From assembly GCF_026340655.1 (NCBI RefSeq), contig NZ_JAPEOZ010000001.1, positions 682,001 to 746,000 on the forward strand: a stretch of 64,000 nt of DNA. Reading direction: 5' to 3'. The DNA is from Streptomyces sp. NBC_01275. Its GTDB lineage: Bacteria; Actinomycetota; Actinomycetes; Streptomycetales; Streptomycetaceae. A program made the position numbers and the translations under genes. Positions within the stretch are counted from its first letter, which is position 1. Each line of letters begins with the position of its first letter. Below, piece after piece: positions 8,061 through 18,491 of this stretch. The notes beneath the pieces were generated by a model. The model had not been told where the DNA came from. It was given only the letters and a program-made list of their open reading frames with translations, and searched no databases.

Positions 8061-9026
8061 ATGGCCGGGACGGACGAGAACGCCGTCGCCGCCGAGGACG
8101 ATGCGCTCTATGTGCTCACGGCGGTGCTGCTGACGCCGGCGAAGTTCCCGAGTGTGCTGGGCGACGACTATCCGGAGGCCTGTGCGGCGCTCGGCCTCGC
8201 GCCGCTCGCCGACGGCTACGGTCTGGTGCTGGGCCAGGACGGCGAGGGCGCACGGTGGACGGTCGTCATCGACGACGTGTCGCTGGTGGCCGTCGCCATC
8301 GCGTCATGGGACTGCGGCATGGAGTACGACCTGTCGCCGGACGAGCGGACGGTCGTCGCCGCGTTGCCCGGCTGGCCGCTGGCGGTCGCCGTCGCGGCGC
8401 CCGGCGTGCCCGCGCCGCACGACCCCGCCCCGGAGATCGTGGACAGCCCCGCGCTGTGCCCGCCGGACACGACGACGTGGGGTCCGGCCCAGCGTCGGCT
8501 GGGGGCCGACGAGATAGCGCTCCAGTGGGCCCTGTGGCGCGAGCAGATCGACGACGCCGAGTTCGCGCCTGCGCGGGGCGGCGCCGGGGACGCCGAGGTC
8601 GCCGACCCGGCATCCGACGACCGCGTGGGCAGCGCAGGCGCCACAGGCATGACAGGCATCACAGGCGGCATTGACAGCGAAGGCGGCACTGACGGCGAAG
8701 GCGGCACGAGCGGCGGCGACGGCGGGGCCGAGAAGGCCGAGCGGGAGGCGCCGAAGGGGCACAGCGGCGTGCGGCGCGTCCTCGCCGAGGTGCGCGCCTA
8801 TGTGGACGCCCCGCCTCCGCTGGGCCGTGTCCGGTCGTCGTTCGCACCGGGTGACGCCCGTACCCTGCGCGCCGACGGCCCCGGCTGGTCGCTGGTGGCG
8901 AGGACGGACGACATCGCGTTCGTCCTGCTCGACGACGAGCCCGGCGAGGTCTTGCCGGTCGGCCGGGGGCCCGAGCTGCCGGGGCTCCTGGAAGCACTCG
9001 ACAAGATGGCCGTACGGCCCCTTTGA
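8061..9026 (+). CDS. Hypothetical protein with a Gly/Asp-rich linker
   Basis: This is a 321-residue protein starting at MAGTDENAV, chosen because GGGGAGG lies five bases upstream; the frame is open to 8025. Two ordered halves are separated by a low-complexity Gly/Thr/Asp/Glu linker at roughly residues 185-230. The first half contains YVLTAVLLTPAKFPSVLGDDYPEA and a VVIDDVSLVAVAIASWDCGMEYD strand pair. The second ends in GWSLVARTDDIAFVLLDDEPGEVLPV. It has no signal peptide or membrane segment. It ends just before a strong bidirectional terminator. Function is unknown. Confidence 0.65.
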   Translation: MAGTDENAVAAEDDALYVLTAVLLTPAKFPSVLGDDYPEACAALGLAPLADGYGLVLGQDGEGARWTVVIDDVSLVAVAIASWDCGMEYDLSPDERTVVAALPGWPLAVAVAAPGVPAPHDPAPEIVDSPALCPPDTTTWGPAQRRLGADEIALQWALWREQIDDAEFAPARGGAGDAEVADPASDDRVGSAGATGMTGITGGIDSEGGTDGEGGTSGGDGGAEKAEREAPKGHSGVRRVLAEVRAYVDAPPPLGRVRSSFAPGDARTLRADGPGWSLVARTDDIAFVLLDDEPGEVLPVGRGPELPGLLEALDKMAVRPL

Positions 9027-9056
9027 GGCCCCGTGGCCCGCATCTCTGCACCCCTG

Positions 9057-9100
9057 CTTACGTCTTCGGAGGGCGGAAGCCCGCCCTCCGAAGACGTAAG
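9057..9100. terminator. Bidirectional hairpin terminator
   Basis: A perfect 20 bp inverted repeat with a 4 nt loop (AAGC at 9077-9080) lies exactly between two convergent genes, the hypothetical gene ending at 9026 and the 60-residue membrane protein gene ending at 9101. There is no U-tract, as is usual in Streptomyces. Confidence 0.9.
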
Positions 9101-9283
9101 TCAGCGGCCGAGCTCCTTGCGCGTGACGCGGCGCAGCCTGCGCCGCTGCGACGGGTCCAGCGTGAGGTAGGCCGCTGCCGGGACTCCCAGCACGATCAGC
9201 AGGGCCGCCCACCAGGGCAGCCAGATCAGCAGGAGGAGCCCGACTGCCACCCCTCCTGCGGCGATCTTCGCCTTCTTCGACAT
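9101..9283 (-). CDS. Small membrane protein (60 aa)
   Basis: This short gene encodes MSKKAKIAAGG followed by two hydrophobic stretches (VAVGLLLLIWLPWWAALLIVLG and VPAAAYLTL) and a strongly basic tail, SQRRRLRRVTRKELGR. A very good ribosome site, GAAGGAGG, precedes the ATG at 9283 by about 8 bases. It is probably a helical-hairpin inner-membrane protein with its basic tail in the cytoplasm. No family is recognised. The same frame is open to 9625, but the upstream part looks non-coding. Confidence 0.7.
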   Translation of the reverse strand: MSKKAKIAAGGVAVGLLLLIWLPWWAALLIVLGVPAAAYLTLDPSQRRRLRRVTRKELGR

Positions 9284-9483
9284 GTGCGTCGCCTCCTTCG
9301 CGGCTACTGCCGCTCTCTGCCATGAAAACGGGTCCGCGTCGCGCGCGGTTCCGGACACGACCCTGAGACGTCCCTGAGGTACCCCCGAGACGTCCCTGAG
9401 AACCTCTGGCTCCCAGGTTCGCGGAGCAGAGGGTTCCCGCGGAAGCATCGTCCGAGATCTCTGAACTGGCCCGCTGTCATGTC

Positions 9484-10094
9484 GTGTACTTGCCCGGCGT
9501 CCCGGCCCGTACCGGCGGAATCGCCTTCTGGCACCCGGCCGGCGGCGCTCCCCCCGTCGTCGGGGCGGGGTCCGTCGAGGACATGACCGTCGTCCGGCCT
9601 GTCGGGGCCGGCGTGGCGGCGGCACGTGTACCCGCCGTGCTCTTGCCGGTGCAGGAAGGCCCTGTCCGTGCTCACCCGCGCGCGCGGCCGCGGAGGTGCA
9701 TCGGTCCGCCGCCTTCTGGGGTGCGGCGAGATTGCCGGCCCTCCAGTTCGTGGCGCGTGGCCTGCTCCTGCCCGGCCTGTCGTCCGACGATCACGACGCC
9801 TGGCGGGTCGGCCCGCTGGAGCCGGAGGACCTCGAGTGTGTGCGCCGGCTGGCCGACGCGATGCCGCCCGAGGCGCACGCCGTGCCGGTGGACGACAGCC
9901 CGCCGCTACGGCTGCCGGACCCGGAGCGTTTGCTGCGCGCCTTCCTCGACGCGGTGGCGGACCCGCTGCCCCGCTGCCCCGCCGCGCAGCTGGTGACGGG
10001 CACACCGGCCTACGCGACGCGTGAGCCCCAGCGCATGCCGGAGCTGCGCGCGTGGGCCGCCGACGTCGCTGCGGGCCACGACGCCGGCGTACGG
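9484..10094 (+). pseudogene. 5' remnant of an SNF2-type helicase gene
   Basis: Conceptual translation across several frames resembles, as I recall it, the N-terminus of Streptomyces SNF2/DEAD-box helicases. LPGVPARTGGIAFWHP and VVRPVGAG read in one frame. ALSVLTRARG reads in a second. VARGLLLPGLSSDDHDAW, PEAHAVPVDD and ELRAWAADVAAGHDAGVR read in a third. Frame changes fall near 9655 and 9700. No helicase motif is present, so the motor domains are lost. The remnant is joined near 10094 to the 3' part of a SWIM zinc-finger gene. The helicase identity comes from memory of the family and should be verified; the multi-frame decay is directly visible. Confidence 0.55.
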
Positions 10095-10960
10095 ATCTCG
10101 GCGATCTGGAGGCGGAGTGCGACTGCGGCGCCTGGGACCACTGCGGTCACACGGCGGCGCTCTGCTACCAGGTGGCGCGGCTGCTCGACCAGGATCCCTT
10201 CGTGCTGCTGCTGGTCCGTGGACGCGCCGAGCAGGCCCTGCTGGACGGCCTCCAGGCCCGTGGCGAGTCCGCGCCGGCCGCATCGGAGCCGCCGCGGGCG
10301 GAGGGTGTGGACGCGGTGGAGGCCTACGCGGCCGGAAACGCCCTGCCGCCGCTGCCCGACGTGCCCGGCCGGCCGGAGGAGCCGGGAGTGCCGCCCACCC
10401 TGGACACGGACGCCCCGCCGCCTTCCGGGGTGGACCCGGACGCCTTGGAGATCCTGGCCGCCCGGACGGCCGCTGCGGCGCACCTCCTGCTCGCGGAGGC
10501 CCTGCGCACCGGGGTGGAACGGCGGCCTCGGGCGGCCGAATCGCCCCTCGTCCAGGACGCGGTGCGCCTGGCCGCGGGCGGCCACGGAGTCACCGGAGCT
10601 TCGGCGGCGGACAGAGCGGTGGCCGACCGGCTGGCCGCCGGCTCGGGGCGCAGCCGGGAGCAACTGGCGCTGGCTGGACGGGCCTGGCGACACGGAGGCG
10701 CGGCCGCCCTGTCGGTGCTGAAGGAGGAGTGGACCGTAGAGGGTGAGGCGTTGGCACGCGCGCGTGCCGCTCTGGAGGCGGCCTGGGAGGAGGACGAGCG
10801 GCCGGCGCTGCGGTGCGGGGGAACCGGTGGACGGTGGTCGGATCGGCCTGCCAGCTGCGTCTGGGCGGGACGGGCGCTGGTGGCCCTATCGCAAGGAGTC
10901 CGGCCGTTGGATGCCGGCCGCAGGCGCGGCCCAGGACCCGGCGACAGCGTGAGCCGCGGC
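10094..10960 (+). pseudogene. 3' remnant of a SWIM zinc-finger protein gene
   Basis: From about 10094 a new frame opens with DLGDLEAECDCGAWDHCGHTAALC, a complete SWIM zinc finger (CxCx(n)CxH). It continues for about 230 residues through ALCYQVARLLDQDPF and a helical middle region. Near 10800 coding signal passes to another frame (NRWTVVGSACQLRLG), then near 10865 to a third (DGRWWPYRKESGRWMPAAG). There are therefore at least two frameshifts before the end near 10955. SWIM proteins are commonly encoded beside SNF2 helicases, which fits fusion of neighbouring genes by deletion. It is non-functional as read. Confidence 0.7.
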
Positions 10961-11130
10961 TCGCCCCGACGGCGAGGAAGCGCTTTCCCGAGGTCGGGGA
11001 CCTCGCGATCCAGGGTGGGGCGCCGGTCCGACGGACGTACGACGCCCCGTGTTCACCGGAGCGTCGTACGGCGTTCCGCGGGTGACCCAACTCTGGCCGC
11101 TGTCAGCGAACTTGCCCCTCAGGAGGCCCG

Positions 11131-12477
11131 ATGTCCCTGTACGCCGCCGGCCGGCGCCGCGTCCACCGTTCCGTCGCAGTGGGCATACCGCTCGCCGTGC
11201 TGGCCGCCCTCGTCACCGCCGGACCGGCCGCCGCGGGCGCCTCGGCGGGGCAGGCGTACGTCACGCGGACGGCGACGCTCGGCGACATCCCGCTCGGCGC
11301 GTTCAGCAACGCCCTGCTGCCCGGCACGGTGGACGACGACCGGGCTGTGGACCTCGGCGGCATCGGGAGCGACATCTACCCGGCGGGGCGCAAGGGCGAG
11401 TTCTGGACCGTCACCGACCGCGGGCCCAACGGGCAGATCAAGGTGGGAGGCGCCAAGCGCCGTACTTTCGCCGTGCCCGGATTCGACCCGACGATCGTCC
11501 GGATCAAGGTGTCCGGGGACTCGGTGAAGGTGCTGGAGGCGATCCCCGTCACCACCTCCGCCGGGAAGCCCGTCACCGGTCTGTCGAACCAGGAGGGACG
11601 CGACGAGGCGCCGTACTCCTACAACGCTCTGACGCCTCTGTCCTACAACCCGAACGGGTTGGACACCGAGGGCGTCGTGCGGGCGGCCGACGGGAGCTTC
11701 TGGCTGGTCGACGAGTACGCCCCTTCACTGGTTCACGTGTCCGCGCGCGGGAAGGTGCTGACGCGGTACGTGCCCAAGGGGCTGAAGCTCACGGGAGCGG
11801 ACTACCCGGTGGTGGAGGCGCTGCCGGCGGTCCTGCTGCACCGGAAGGTCAACCGCGGCTTCGAGGGGCTCGCCCTGCTGCCGGGCGGTGATCTCGTGCT
11901 GGCGGTGCAGAGCCCGCTGTCGCTGCCGGACACCGGTGCCGGGGAGGGCTCGCGCACCGCGCGACTGCTGCGTTTCTCGCCCAAGAAGAAGGCGGTCACC
12001 GCCGAGTACGCCTACCGCTTCGACCCGGTGGACGTGGTCGACCCGAGCGAGGACGACACCTCCGAGCTCAAGATCTCCTCGGTGGTCGCCGTGGGCGACG
12101 ACCGGCTGCTGGTCGAGGAGCGCACGGACAAGGCCGCGCGGCTGCAGTCGGTGCGGCTGGGACGGGGTGCGAACATCCTGGGCACCCGATGGGACGACGA
12201 CTCGACGTCGCCCTCGCTGGAACAGCTGGACGACCCCGCGGCTTCCGGGGTCCCAGTGCTGTCGAAGCGGCTGGTCGTCGATCTGGGCGCGGTCGCCGGG
12301 GTGCCCGGCAAGATCGAGGGCGTCGCGCGCGTGGACCGCGACACGCTCGCCCTGATCAACGACAACGACTTCGGGATGACGGACGGGAACGGCGCGTTCG
12401 ACGCCCAGGGCCGACTGGTCGACAGCGGCGTCGAGACGACCGTGACCTACGTGCGGCTGCCGCGAGACCTGTACTAG
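11131..12477 (+). CDS. Secreted phytase-like esterase (esterase-like activity of phytase family)
   Basis: The 448-residue protein begins with a Sec signal peptide (basic RRRVHRS, hydrophobic IPLAVLAALVTAG, cleavage after AAAGA-type residues near 35). The mature part matches the phytase-like beta-propeller family. It has GIGSDIYPAGRKGEFWTVTDRGPNG near the start, then an internal LDTEGVVRAADGSFWLVDEYAPS, then RGFEGLALLPGGDLVLAVQS, and a C-terminal ALINDNDFGMTDGNG. These are likely metal-binding blade loops. It should be exported and act on phosphate or other esters; specificity is not determined. The start ATG 11131 has CAGGAGG upstream. Its TAG stop begins a 26 bp tandem duplication. Confidence 0.85.
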   Translation: MSLYAAGRRRVHRSVAVGIPLAVLAALVTAGPAAAGASAGQAYVTRTATLGDIPLGAFSNALLPGTVDDDRAVDLGGIGSDIYPAGRKGEFWTVTDRGPNGQIKVGGAKRRTFAVPGFDPTIVRIKVSGDSVKVLEAIPVTTSAGKPVTGLSNQEGRDEAPYSYNALTPLSYNPNGLDTEGVVRAADGSFWLVDEYAPSLVHVSARGKVLTRYVPKGLKLTGADYPVVEALPAVLLHRKVNRGFEGLALLPGGDLVLAVQSPLSLPDTGAGEGSRTARLLRFSPKKKAVTAEYAYRFDPVDVVDPSEDDTSELKISSVVAVGDDRLLVEERTDKAARLQSVRLGRGANILGTRWDDDSTSPSLEQLDDPAASGVPVLSKRLVVDLGAVAGVPGKIEGVARVDRDTLALINDNDFGMTDGNGAFDAQGRLVDSGVETTVTYVRLPRDLY

Positions 12478-12524
12478 GAGGCCCGGTAGTCCGGCACGAC
12501 TAGGAGGCCCGGTAGTCCGGCACG
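12474..12524. repeat. 26 bp tandem duplication spanning a stop codon
   Basis: Two nearly identical copies (12474-12499 and 12500-12524) share ctaggaggcccggtagtc and run to ccggcacg. The first includes the TAG stop of the phytase-like gene. The second copy's end forms the left arm of the following hairpin. Confidence 0.9.
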
Positions 12525-12562
12525 CGCGCGTGGGGGGATGCCGCCCTGCGCGCGCGTGCCGG
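12517..12562. terminator. Bidirectional hairpin between convergent genes
   Basis: A perfect 14 bp inverted repeat (arms 12517-12530 and 12549-12562, CCGGCACGCGCGCG and its complement) encloses an 18 nt loop that can itself pair partly. It sits between the phytase-like gene and the convergent proline-rich membrane protein gene. Confidence 0.8.
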
Positions 12563-13003
12563 TTACGGCAGCAGTCCGCTCAGGGACGGCAACAGCGACT
12601 CCAGATCGCTGGGCAGCTCGCTCGGCAGCTCCGTGGGGAGCTGGGACGGCAGCTCGCTCGGCAGCCCGCTGGGCAGCTCGACGGGAAGGCTCGGGGACGG
12701 GGCCGGAGACGAGCCGGCGCCGCTCCCTCCGGACGGCTTGTCGCTCGGCGAGTCGCCGGACGACGACATCAGCACGACGACGAGGACGGCTCCCGCGGCG
12801 GCCAGCAGCGCCAGCACGACGAAGAGGGGGGTCCTGCGCCTTCCGGAGCCGCCCGGCGGGCCCTGCGGCGGAGAGGGCGGCCAACCGCCGCCTCCTGTCC
12901 CGTCGTCGTGTCCGAAGGCCGAGGGAGGCGGTCCGAAGCCGCCCGGGGGCGGTGTGTCGCCCGGCGGGCCGGGCGGCTGAGGCGGTACGGGTGGCATGGC
13001 CAT
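12563..13003 (-). CDS. Proline-rich single-pass membrane protein with LPSE repeats
   Basis: With the ATG at 13003 the protein is 146 residues. It has a cytoplasmic Pro/Gly-rich N-terminus (PPVPPQPPGPPG), one membrane helix (LFVVLALLAAAGAVLVVVLM), and an extracytoplasmic Ser/Pro/Gly tail. The tail ends in tandem degenerate repeats of L-P-S-x (GLPSELPSQLPTELPSELPS). This is a common architecture of small Streptomyces surface proteins with no assigned function. The upstream frame is open to 13048, but MAMPPVPP is the natural start. No enzyme motif is present. Confidence 0.65.
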   Translation of the reverse strand: MAMPPVPPQPPGPPGDTPPPGGFGPPPSAFGHDDGTGGGGWPPSPPQGPPGGSGRRRTPLFVVLALLAAAGAVLVVVLMSSSGDSPSDKPSGGSGAGSSPAPSPSLPVELPSGLPSELPSQLPTELPSELPSDLESLLPSLSGLLP

Positions 13004-13141
13004 AGCGTCCAGCGTCGCCGCGGACCGCCCACAGCGCGACCCCCGCACGGAAGTTGATACGGGCTCATGCCATGGACGGCATGATTCCGGCGTATTCGGT
13101 GCGGAGGCCTCGAACGAAGACCGTTCGACTGCAATCGTAGG

Positions 13142-14447
<1,306 letters not shown>

Positions 14448-15881
14448 ATGTCAGCAGCCGAGGGTCCGCTCGTCGTCGGCGTGGACACGTCCACCCAGTC
14501 CACCAAGGCGCTGGTCGTCGACGCGGCCACCGGCGAGGTCGTGGCGAGCGGCCAGGCACCGCACAGTGTGTCCTCCGGGGCCGGCCGCGAGAGCGACCCG
14601 CGCCAGTGGTGGGACGCCCTGTGCGAGGCGCTGCGCCAGTGCGGCGACGCGGCGCACGAGGCCGCCGCGGTGTCGATCGGCGGGCAGCAGCACGGGCTCG
14701 TCACGCTGGACGAGCGCGGCGAGCCGGTGCGCCCGGCGCTGCTGTGGAACGACGTGCGCTCGGCCCCGCAGGCCCGTCGGCTGACCGAGGAACTGGGCGG
14801 CGCGAAGTTCTGGGCGGAGCGCACCGGCTCCGTCCCGGCCGCCTCCTTCACGGTCACGAAGTGGGCCTGGCTGGCCGAGCACGAGCCGGAGGCCCTGCGC
14901 GCGACGAAGGCCGTGCGCCTCCCCCACGACTACCTGACCGAGCGCCTCACGGGCGAGGGCACGACCGACCGCGGCGACGCCTCGGGCACCGGCTGGTGGG
15001 CCTCCGGGACCGAGGCCTACGACGCGGAGATCCTCGCCCACGTGGGCCTCGACCCCGCGCTGCTGCCGCGCGTGGTGCGGCCCGGCGAGGTGGCGGGCAC
15101 CGTGCGCGACAGCCACGACCTGCCGTTCTCCAAGGGCACCCTGGTCGCCCCGGGCACCGGCGACAACGCGGCGGCGGCACTGGGGCTGGGGCTGCGTCCC
15201 GGCACGCCGGTGCTGAGCCTCGGCACCTCGGGCACGGTGTACGCGGTGTCGAAGCGCCGCCCCACCGACCCGACCGGCACCGTGGCGGGCTTCGCGGACG
15301 CCCACGGCGACTGGCTGCCGCTGGCCTGCACCCTGAACTGCACGCTCGCCGTCGACCGCGTCGCGACCCTGCTGGGCCTGGACCGCGAGGCCGTGGAAGC
15401 TGCCGGAGACCTCACGCTCCTGCCCTACCTCGACGGCGAGCGCACCCCGAACCTGCCGAACGCCTCCGGGCTGCTGCACGGCCTGCGCCACGACACCACC
15501 GCCGGACAGCTCCTCCAGGCCGCCTACGACGGCGCCGTCCACGCCCTGCTCGGCGCCCTCGACCTGGTCCTCGACGAGGACGCGGACCGCTCGGCCCCCC
15601 TGCTGCTGATCGGCGGCGGCGCCCGGGGCACGGCCTGGCAGCAGACCGTACGTCGGCTGTCGGGGCGCCCGGTCCAGATCCCGGAGGCCAAGGAACTCGT
15701 CGCGCTGGGCGCCGCTGCACAGGCCGCCGGTCTGCTGACCGGCGAGGACCCGGCCGCCGTGGCCAGGCGCTGGAACACCACCCGGGGCCCGGTGCTCGAG
15801 GCGGTCGAGCGGGACGAGGCGACGCTCGCCCGGATCACCGGGGTACTCTCCGACGCGACCCCGCTGCTGGAGAACCGGTAG
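14448..15881 (+). CDS. xylB: Xylulokinase
   Basis: This 477-residue FGGY-family kinase phosphorylates D-xylulose to xylulose 5-phosphate for the pentose phosphate pathway. The N-terminal phosphate-binding loop is VVGVDTSTQSTKALVVD, QQHGLVTLDE and PALLWNDVRS match xylulokinase substrate-binding positions, and GTSGTVYAVS is the C-terminal ATP site. A glycine-rich LLIGGGARG segment follows near residue 385. I chose ATG 14448 because AGGGAGAG is just upstream; the frame is open to 14385 but reaches into the divergent promoter region. It is divergent from xylA and 22 bp before the ROK gene, so probably co-transcribed with it. Confidence 0.95.
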   Translation: MSAAEGPLVVGVDTSTQSTKALVVDAATGEVVASGQAPHSVSSGAGRESDPRQWWDALCEALRQCGDAAHEAAAVSIGGQQHGLVTLDERGEPVRPALLWNDVRSAPQARRLTEELGGAKFWAERTGSVPAASFTVTKWAWLAEHEPEALRATKAVRLPHDYLTERLTGEGTTDRGDASGTGWWASGTEAYDAEILAHVGLDPALLPRVVRPGEVAGTVRDSHDLPFSKGTLVAPGTGDNAAAALGLGLRPGTPVLSLGTSGTVYAVSKRRPTDPTGTVAGFADAHGDWLPLACTLNCTLAVDRVATLLGLDREAVEAAGDLTLLPYLDGERTPNLPNASGLLHGLRHDTTAGQLLQAAYDGAVHALLGALDLVLDEDADRSAPLLLIGGGARGTAWQQTVRRLSGRPVQIPEAKELVALGAAAQAAGLLTGEDPAAVARRWNTTRGPVLEAVERDEATLARITGVLSDATPLLENR

Positions 15882-15903
15882 GAATCGACGAATCGACGGA
15901 GGC

Positions 15904-17112
15904 ATGACCGCACCGCTGCACGAGGCCCGCCCGACCGGCCCGGGACGTGCGCTGCCCGACACCCAGCAGGGCATGCGCCGTCGCAACCTGGCCCGGGTGA
16001 TGCACGCCGTCAGCGCCGAGGGACCGCTCTCGCGGGCGGCGGTCGCCTCGCGCATCGGCCTGACCCGTGCGGCGGTGTCGACCCTCGTCGACGAGCTCAT
16101 ACGCACCGGGCTGCTGGAAGAGCTGGGCCCCGAGCGGCCTGGCCGGGTGGGCCGCCCGGGATCGGCGCTGGCGGTCAGCGGGCGCGGCCCGGCGGGCATA
16201 GGCGCCGAGGTCGGCGTCGACCATCTCGCGGTCTGCGCCGTGGACCTGCGCGGCGAGGTGCGGGCGCGGGCCGTGCGGCACGGCACGAACCGGGGTCGCC
16301 CGCCCGAGCCGGTGATCGAGGAGCTGACCGGGCTGGTGCGCGAGGTCGTCGCCGAGGCGGAGCGCGCGGGGCTGTGGCCGGCCGGGCTGGCCGTGGCCGT
16401 CCCCGGCCTGGTCGCCCGCGACGCGCGCACCGTCGTCCGCGCACCCAACCTCGACTGGCACGACACCGACCTCGGCGCGCTGCTGCCCGGGGACCTCCCG
16501 CTCACGGTGGACAACGAGGCCAACTTCGGCGGACTGGCCGAACTCTGGCTCGGCGAGGACACCCCGCAGGACTTCCTGCACGTCTCGGCCGAGATCGGCA
16601 TCGGCGCCGCGCTGGTCGTGGACGGCAGCCTGCTGCGCGGAACCCGCGGCTTCGCGGGCGAACTGGGCCATGTGCCGGTCCGTCCCGACGGGCCGGACTG
16701 CGTGTGCGGCGGACGCGGATGTCTGGAGCAGTACGCCGGCGAGGAGGCGGTCCTGCGGGCGGCCGGTCTGGAGCCGGGCGGCGACCGCGTCGGACTGCTC
16801 GCGGGGCGCGCGGCGAACGGAGACCCGGATGTACGACGGGCTCTGCACGAGGCGGGCACGGCGCTCGGCATCGCCCTGACCGGAGCGCTCAATCTGCTGG
16901 ACCCGGAGAGCGTCGTGCTCGGCGGCGCTCTGGCGGGACTCGCGCCCTGGCTGCTGCCGTCCCTCGAAACCGAACTCGCCCGGCGCACGGCCGGTCCGCC
17001 CCGCCCCGTGTCCGTGTCGCGGCTGGGCTCCGAGGGGCCGTTGTTGGGGGCTGCGCACTCGGTGGTGCGGGCTGTGCTGGACGATCCGGCGGCGGTGGCG
17101 GGACGGGTCTGA
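15904..17112 (+). CDS. ROK-family transcriptional regulator (XylR-like)
   Basis: The 402-residue protein joins an N-terminal winged helix-turn-helix (ARVMHAVSAEGPLSRAAVASRIGLTRAAVSTLVDEL) to a C-terminal ROK sugar-kinase-like domain. It has the ROK zinc motif CVCGGRGCLEQYAG, and DNEANFGGLAELWLG and LRGTRGFAGELGHVPV in the sugar site. ROK repressors of this form control xylose genes and dissociate on binding the sugar. Its place directly after xylB, 22 bp downstream, supports that role at the xylA-xylB intergenic region. The inducer is inferred, not shown. Confidence 0.9.
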   Translation: MTAPLHEARPTGPGRALPDTQQGMRRRNLARVMHAVSAEGPLSRAAVASRIGLTRAAVSTLVDELIRTGLLEELGPERPGRVGRPGSALAVSGRGPAGIGAEVGVDHLAVCAVDLRGEVRARAVRHGTNRGRPPEPVIEELTGLVREVVAEAERAGLWPAGLAVAVPGLVARDARTVVRAPNLDWHDTDLGALLPGDLPLTVDNEANFGGLAELWLGEDTPQDFLHVSAEIGIGAALVVDGSLLRGTRGFAGELGHVPVRPDGPDCVCGGRGCLEQYAGEEAVLRAAGLEPGGDRVGLLAGRAANGDPDVRRALHEAGTALGIALTGALNLLDPESVVLGGALAGLAPWLLPSLETELARRTAGPPRPVSVSRLGSEGPLLGAAHSVVRAVLDDPAAVAGRV

Positions 17113-17135
17113 GGGGGCCTCAGCGGGCCGGGGAC

Positions 17136-17241
17136 GCAGGCCTGGCGAGGGTGCAGGCCTGTCGAGGTGTAGGGCCTGGCGGGGTGCAGGCCGGTCAGAG
17201 TGCAGGCCTGACGAGGTATCGCAGGTACCGCCTGACGTGCC
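17136..17241. repeat. Degenerate ~17 bp tandem repeats
   Basis: Five to six imperfect copies of a gcaggcctgncgaggt unit, starting near 17136, 17153, 17171, 17186, 17202 and 17221, fill the gap after the ROK gene. The rest of the gap up to 17451 shows no gene. Confidence 0.8.
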
Positions 17242-17451
17242 GACCGAGGTGGAACTCCCCGTTCGGGTGAGCGAGTTGTCCACAGTTCCCCGCTTGTCCA
17301 CCGAACCACGGCACTTCCTTCTGCCGACCCCGCCAGCGCCGTAACGTGATGCACGCGGGGCCACCTGGACGAGCCCGACTCCTCTGCTGTCACCCCGCCG
17401 CTACCGCCACCTCGGCCCCGCCGGCCGTCCGCAGAACGGAGCAGTGCAGCC

Positions 17452-18465
17452 ATGAGCGACCCCCGGATCCTGACCGTGCGCCCCGAACCGGGCGAGTACG
17501 CCTGGACGTTCGGCGGTGCTCCGCCCGTGGCTCGCATCGCGCCCGGCACGGTCCTCGACCTGTACACCGAGGACTGCTTCGCGGGGCGGGTGCGCTCGGA
17601 GAAGGACCTGGTGTCCGAGGTGTGCGAGTTCCCCTTCCTGAACCCGCAGACCGGGCCCTTCCACATCGAGGGCGCCGAGCCGGGCGACACGGTCGCGGTG
17701 CACTTCGTGTCGATCGAACCGGCCCGCGACTGGGCCGCCTCCTCCACGGTCCCCCTGTTCGGCGCGCTGACGTCGACGCACACCACGGCCACGCTCCAGC
17801 CCCCGCTCCCGGAACGGGTGTGGATCTGGCAGCTCGACCGGACCCGCCGTACGGCGCTGTTCCGGGCGCACGACAGCGGCCTCGCACTCGAACTGCCCCT
17901 GGACCCGATGCACGGCACGGTGGGCGTGGCGCCGGCCAACCTGGAGGTGCGCTCGGCACTGGTGCCGGACGCGCACGGCGGGAACATGGACACGCCCGAG
18001 ATGCGGGCCGGGGTCACCTGCTACCTGGGGGTGAACGTCGAGGGGGCGCTGCTGAGCCTGGGCGACGGGCACGCCCGGCAGGGCGAGGGCGAGACCTGCG
18101 GGGTCGCCGTGGAGTGCGCGATGAACACCGTGGTGATCGTCGAGCTCCTCAAAGGGCTGGCCACGCCCTGGCCGCGCATCGAGTCGGACACGCACATCGT
18201 CTCGACGGGGTCGGCCCGCCCGCTCGAGGACGCGTTCCGGATCTCCCAGCTCGATCTGGTGCGGTGGCTGGTGCGCGACTACGGATTCAGCGAGTTGGAC
18301 GCGTACCAGTTCGCAACCCAGGCCGTGGAGTCGCCGTTGGCCAACGTGTGCGACACCAACTACACGTGCGTGGCCAAGCTCCGCAAGGAGTGGCTGCCCG
18401 CCCGCGAGACCCACCGCGGCGTGCACGCACGGCTGCGCGAGACCGCGGCGACGCTGAACCACTGA
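17452..18465 (+). CDS. Acetamidase/formamidase family protein
   Basis: The 337-residue protein matches the FmdA/AmdA amidase family, which hydrolyses short amides to ammonia and the acid. Characteristic segments are FLNPQTGPFHIEGAEPGDTVAVHF (metal-site His), LPLDPMHGTVGVAP, HGGNMDTPEMRAGVTCYL and LSLGDGHARQGEGE with its conserved DGHAxQGEGE. The enzyme is cytoplasmic and metal-dependent in the family. It is followed after 26 bp by a secreted amidase gene in the same direction, but no functional link between them is obvious. Confidence 0.92.
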   Translation: MSDPRILTVRPEPGEYAWTFGGAPPVARIAPGTVLDLYTEDCFAGRVRSEKDLVSEVCEFPFLNPQTGPFHIEGAEPGDTVAVHFVSIEPARDWAASSTVPLFGALTSTHTTATLQPPLPERVWIWQLDRTRRTALFRAHDSGLALELPLDPMHGTVGVAPANLEVRSALVPDAHGGNMDTPEMRAGVTCYLGVNVEGALLSLGDGHARQGEGETCGVAVECAMNTVVIVELLKGLATPWPRIESDTHIVSTGSARPLEDAFRISQLDLVRWLVRDYGFSELDAYQFATQAVESPLANVCDTNYTCVAKLRKEWLPARETHRGVHARLRETAATLNH

Positions 18466-18491
18466 GTCCGCACCCCCTGAAAGGCACTCCC

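Noticed and set aside
14451..18017. A 1,188-codon minus-strand frame across xylB, ROK and acetamidase
   Set aside because: It is opposite three well-identified genes and translates to low-complexity Ser/Arg/Pro sequence.
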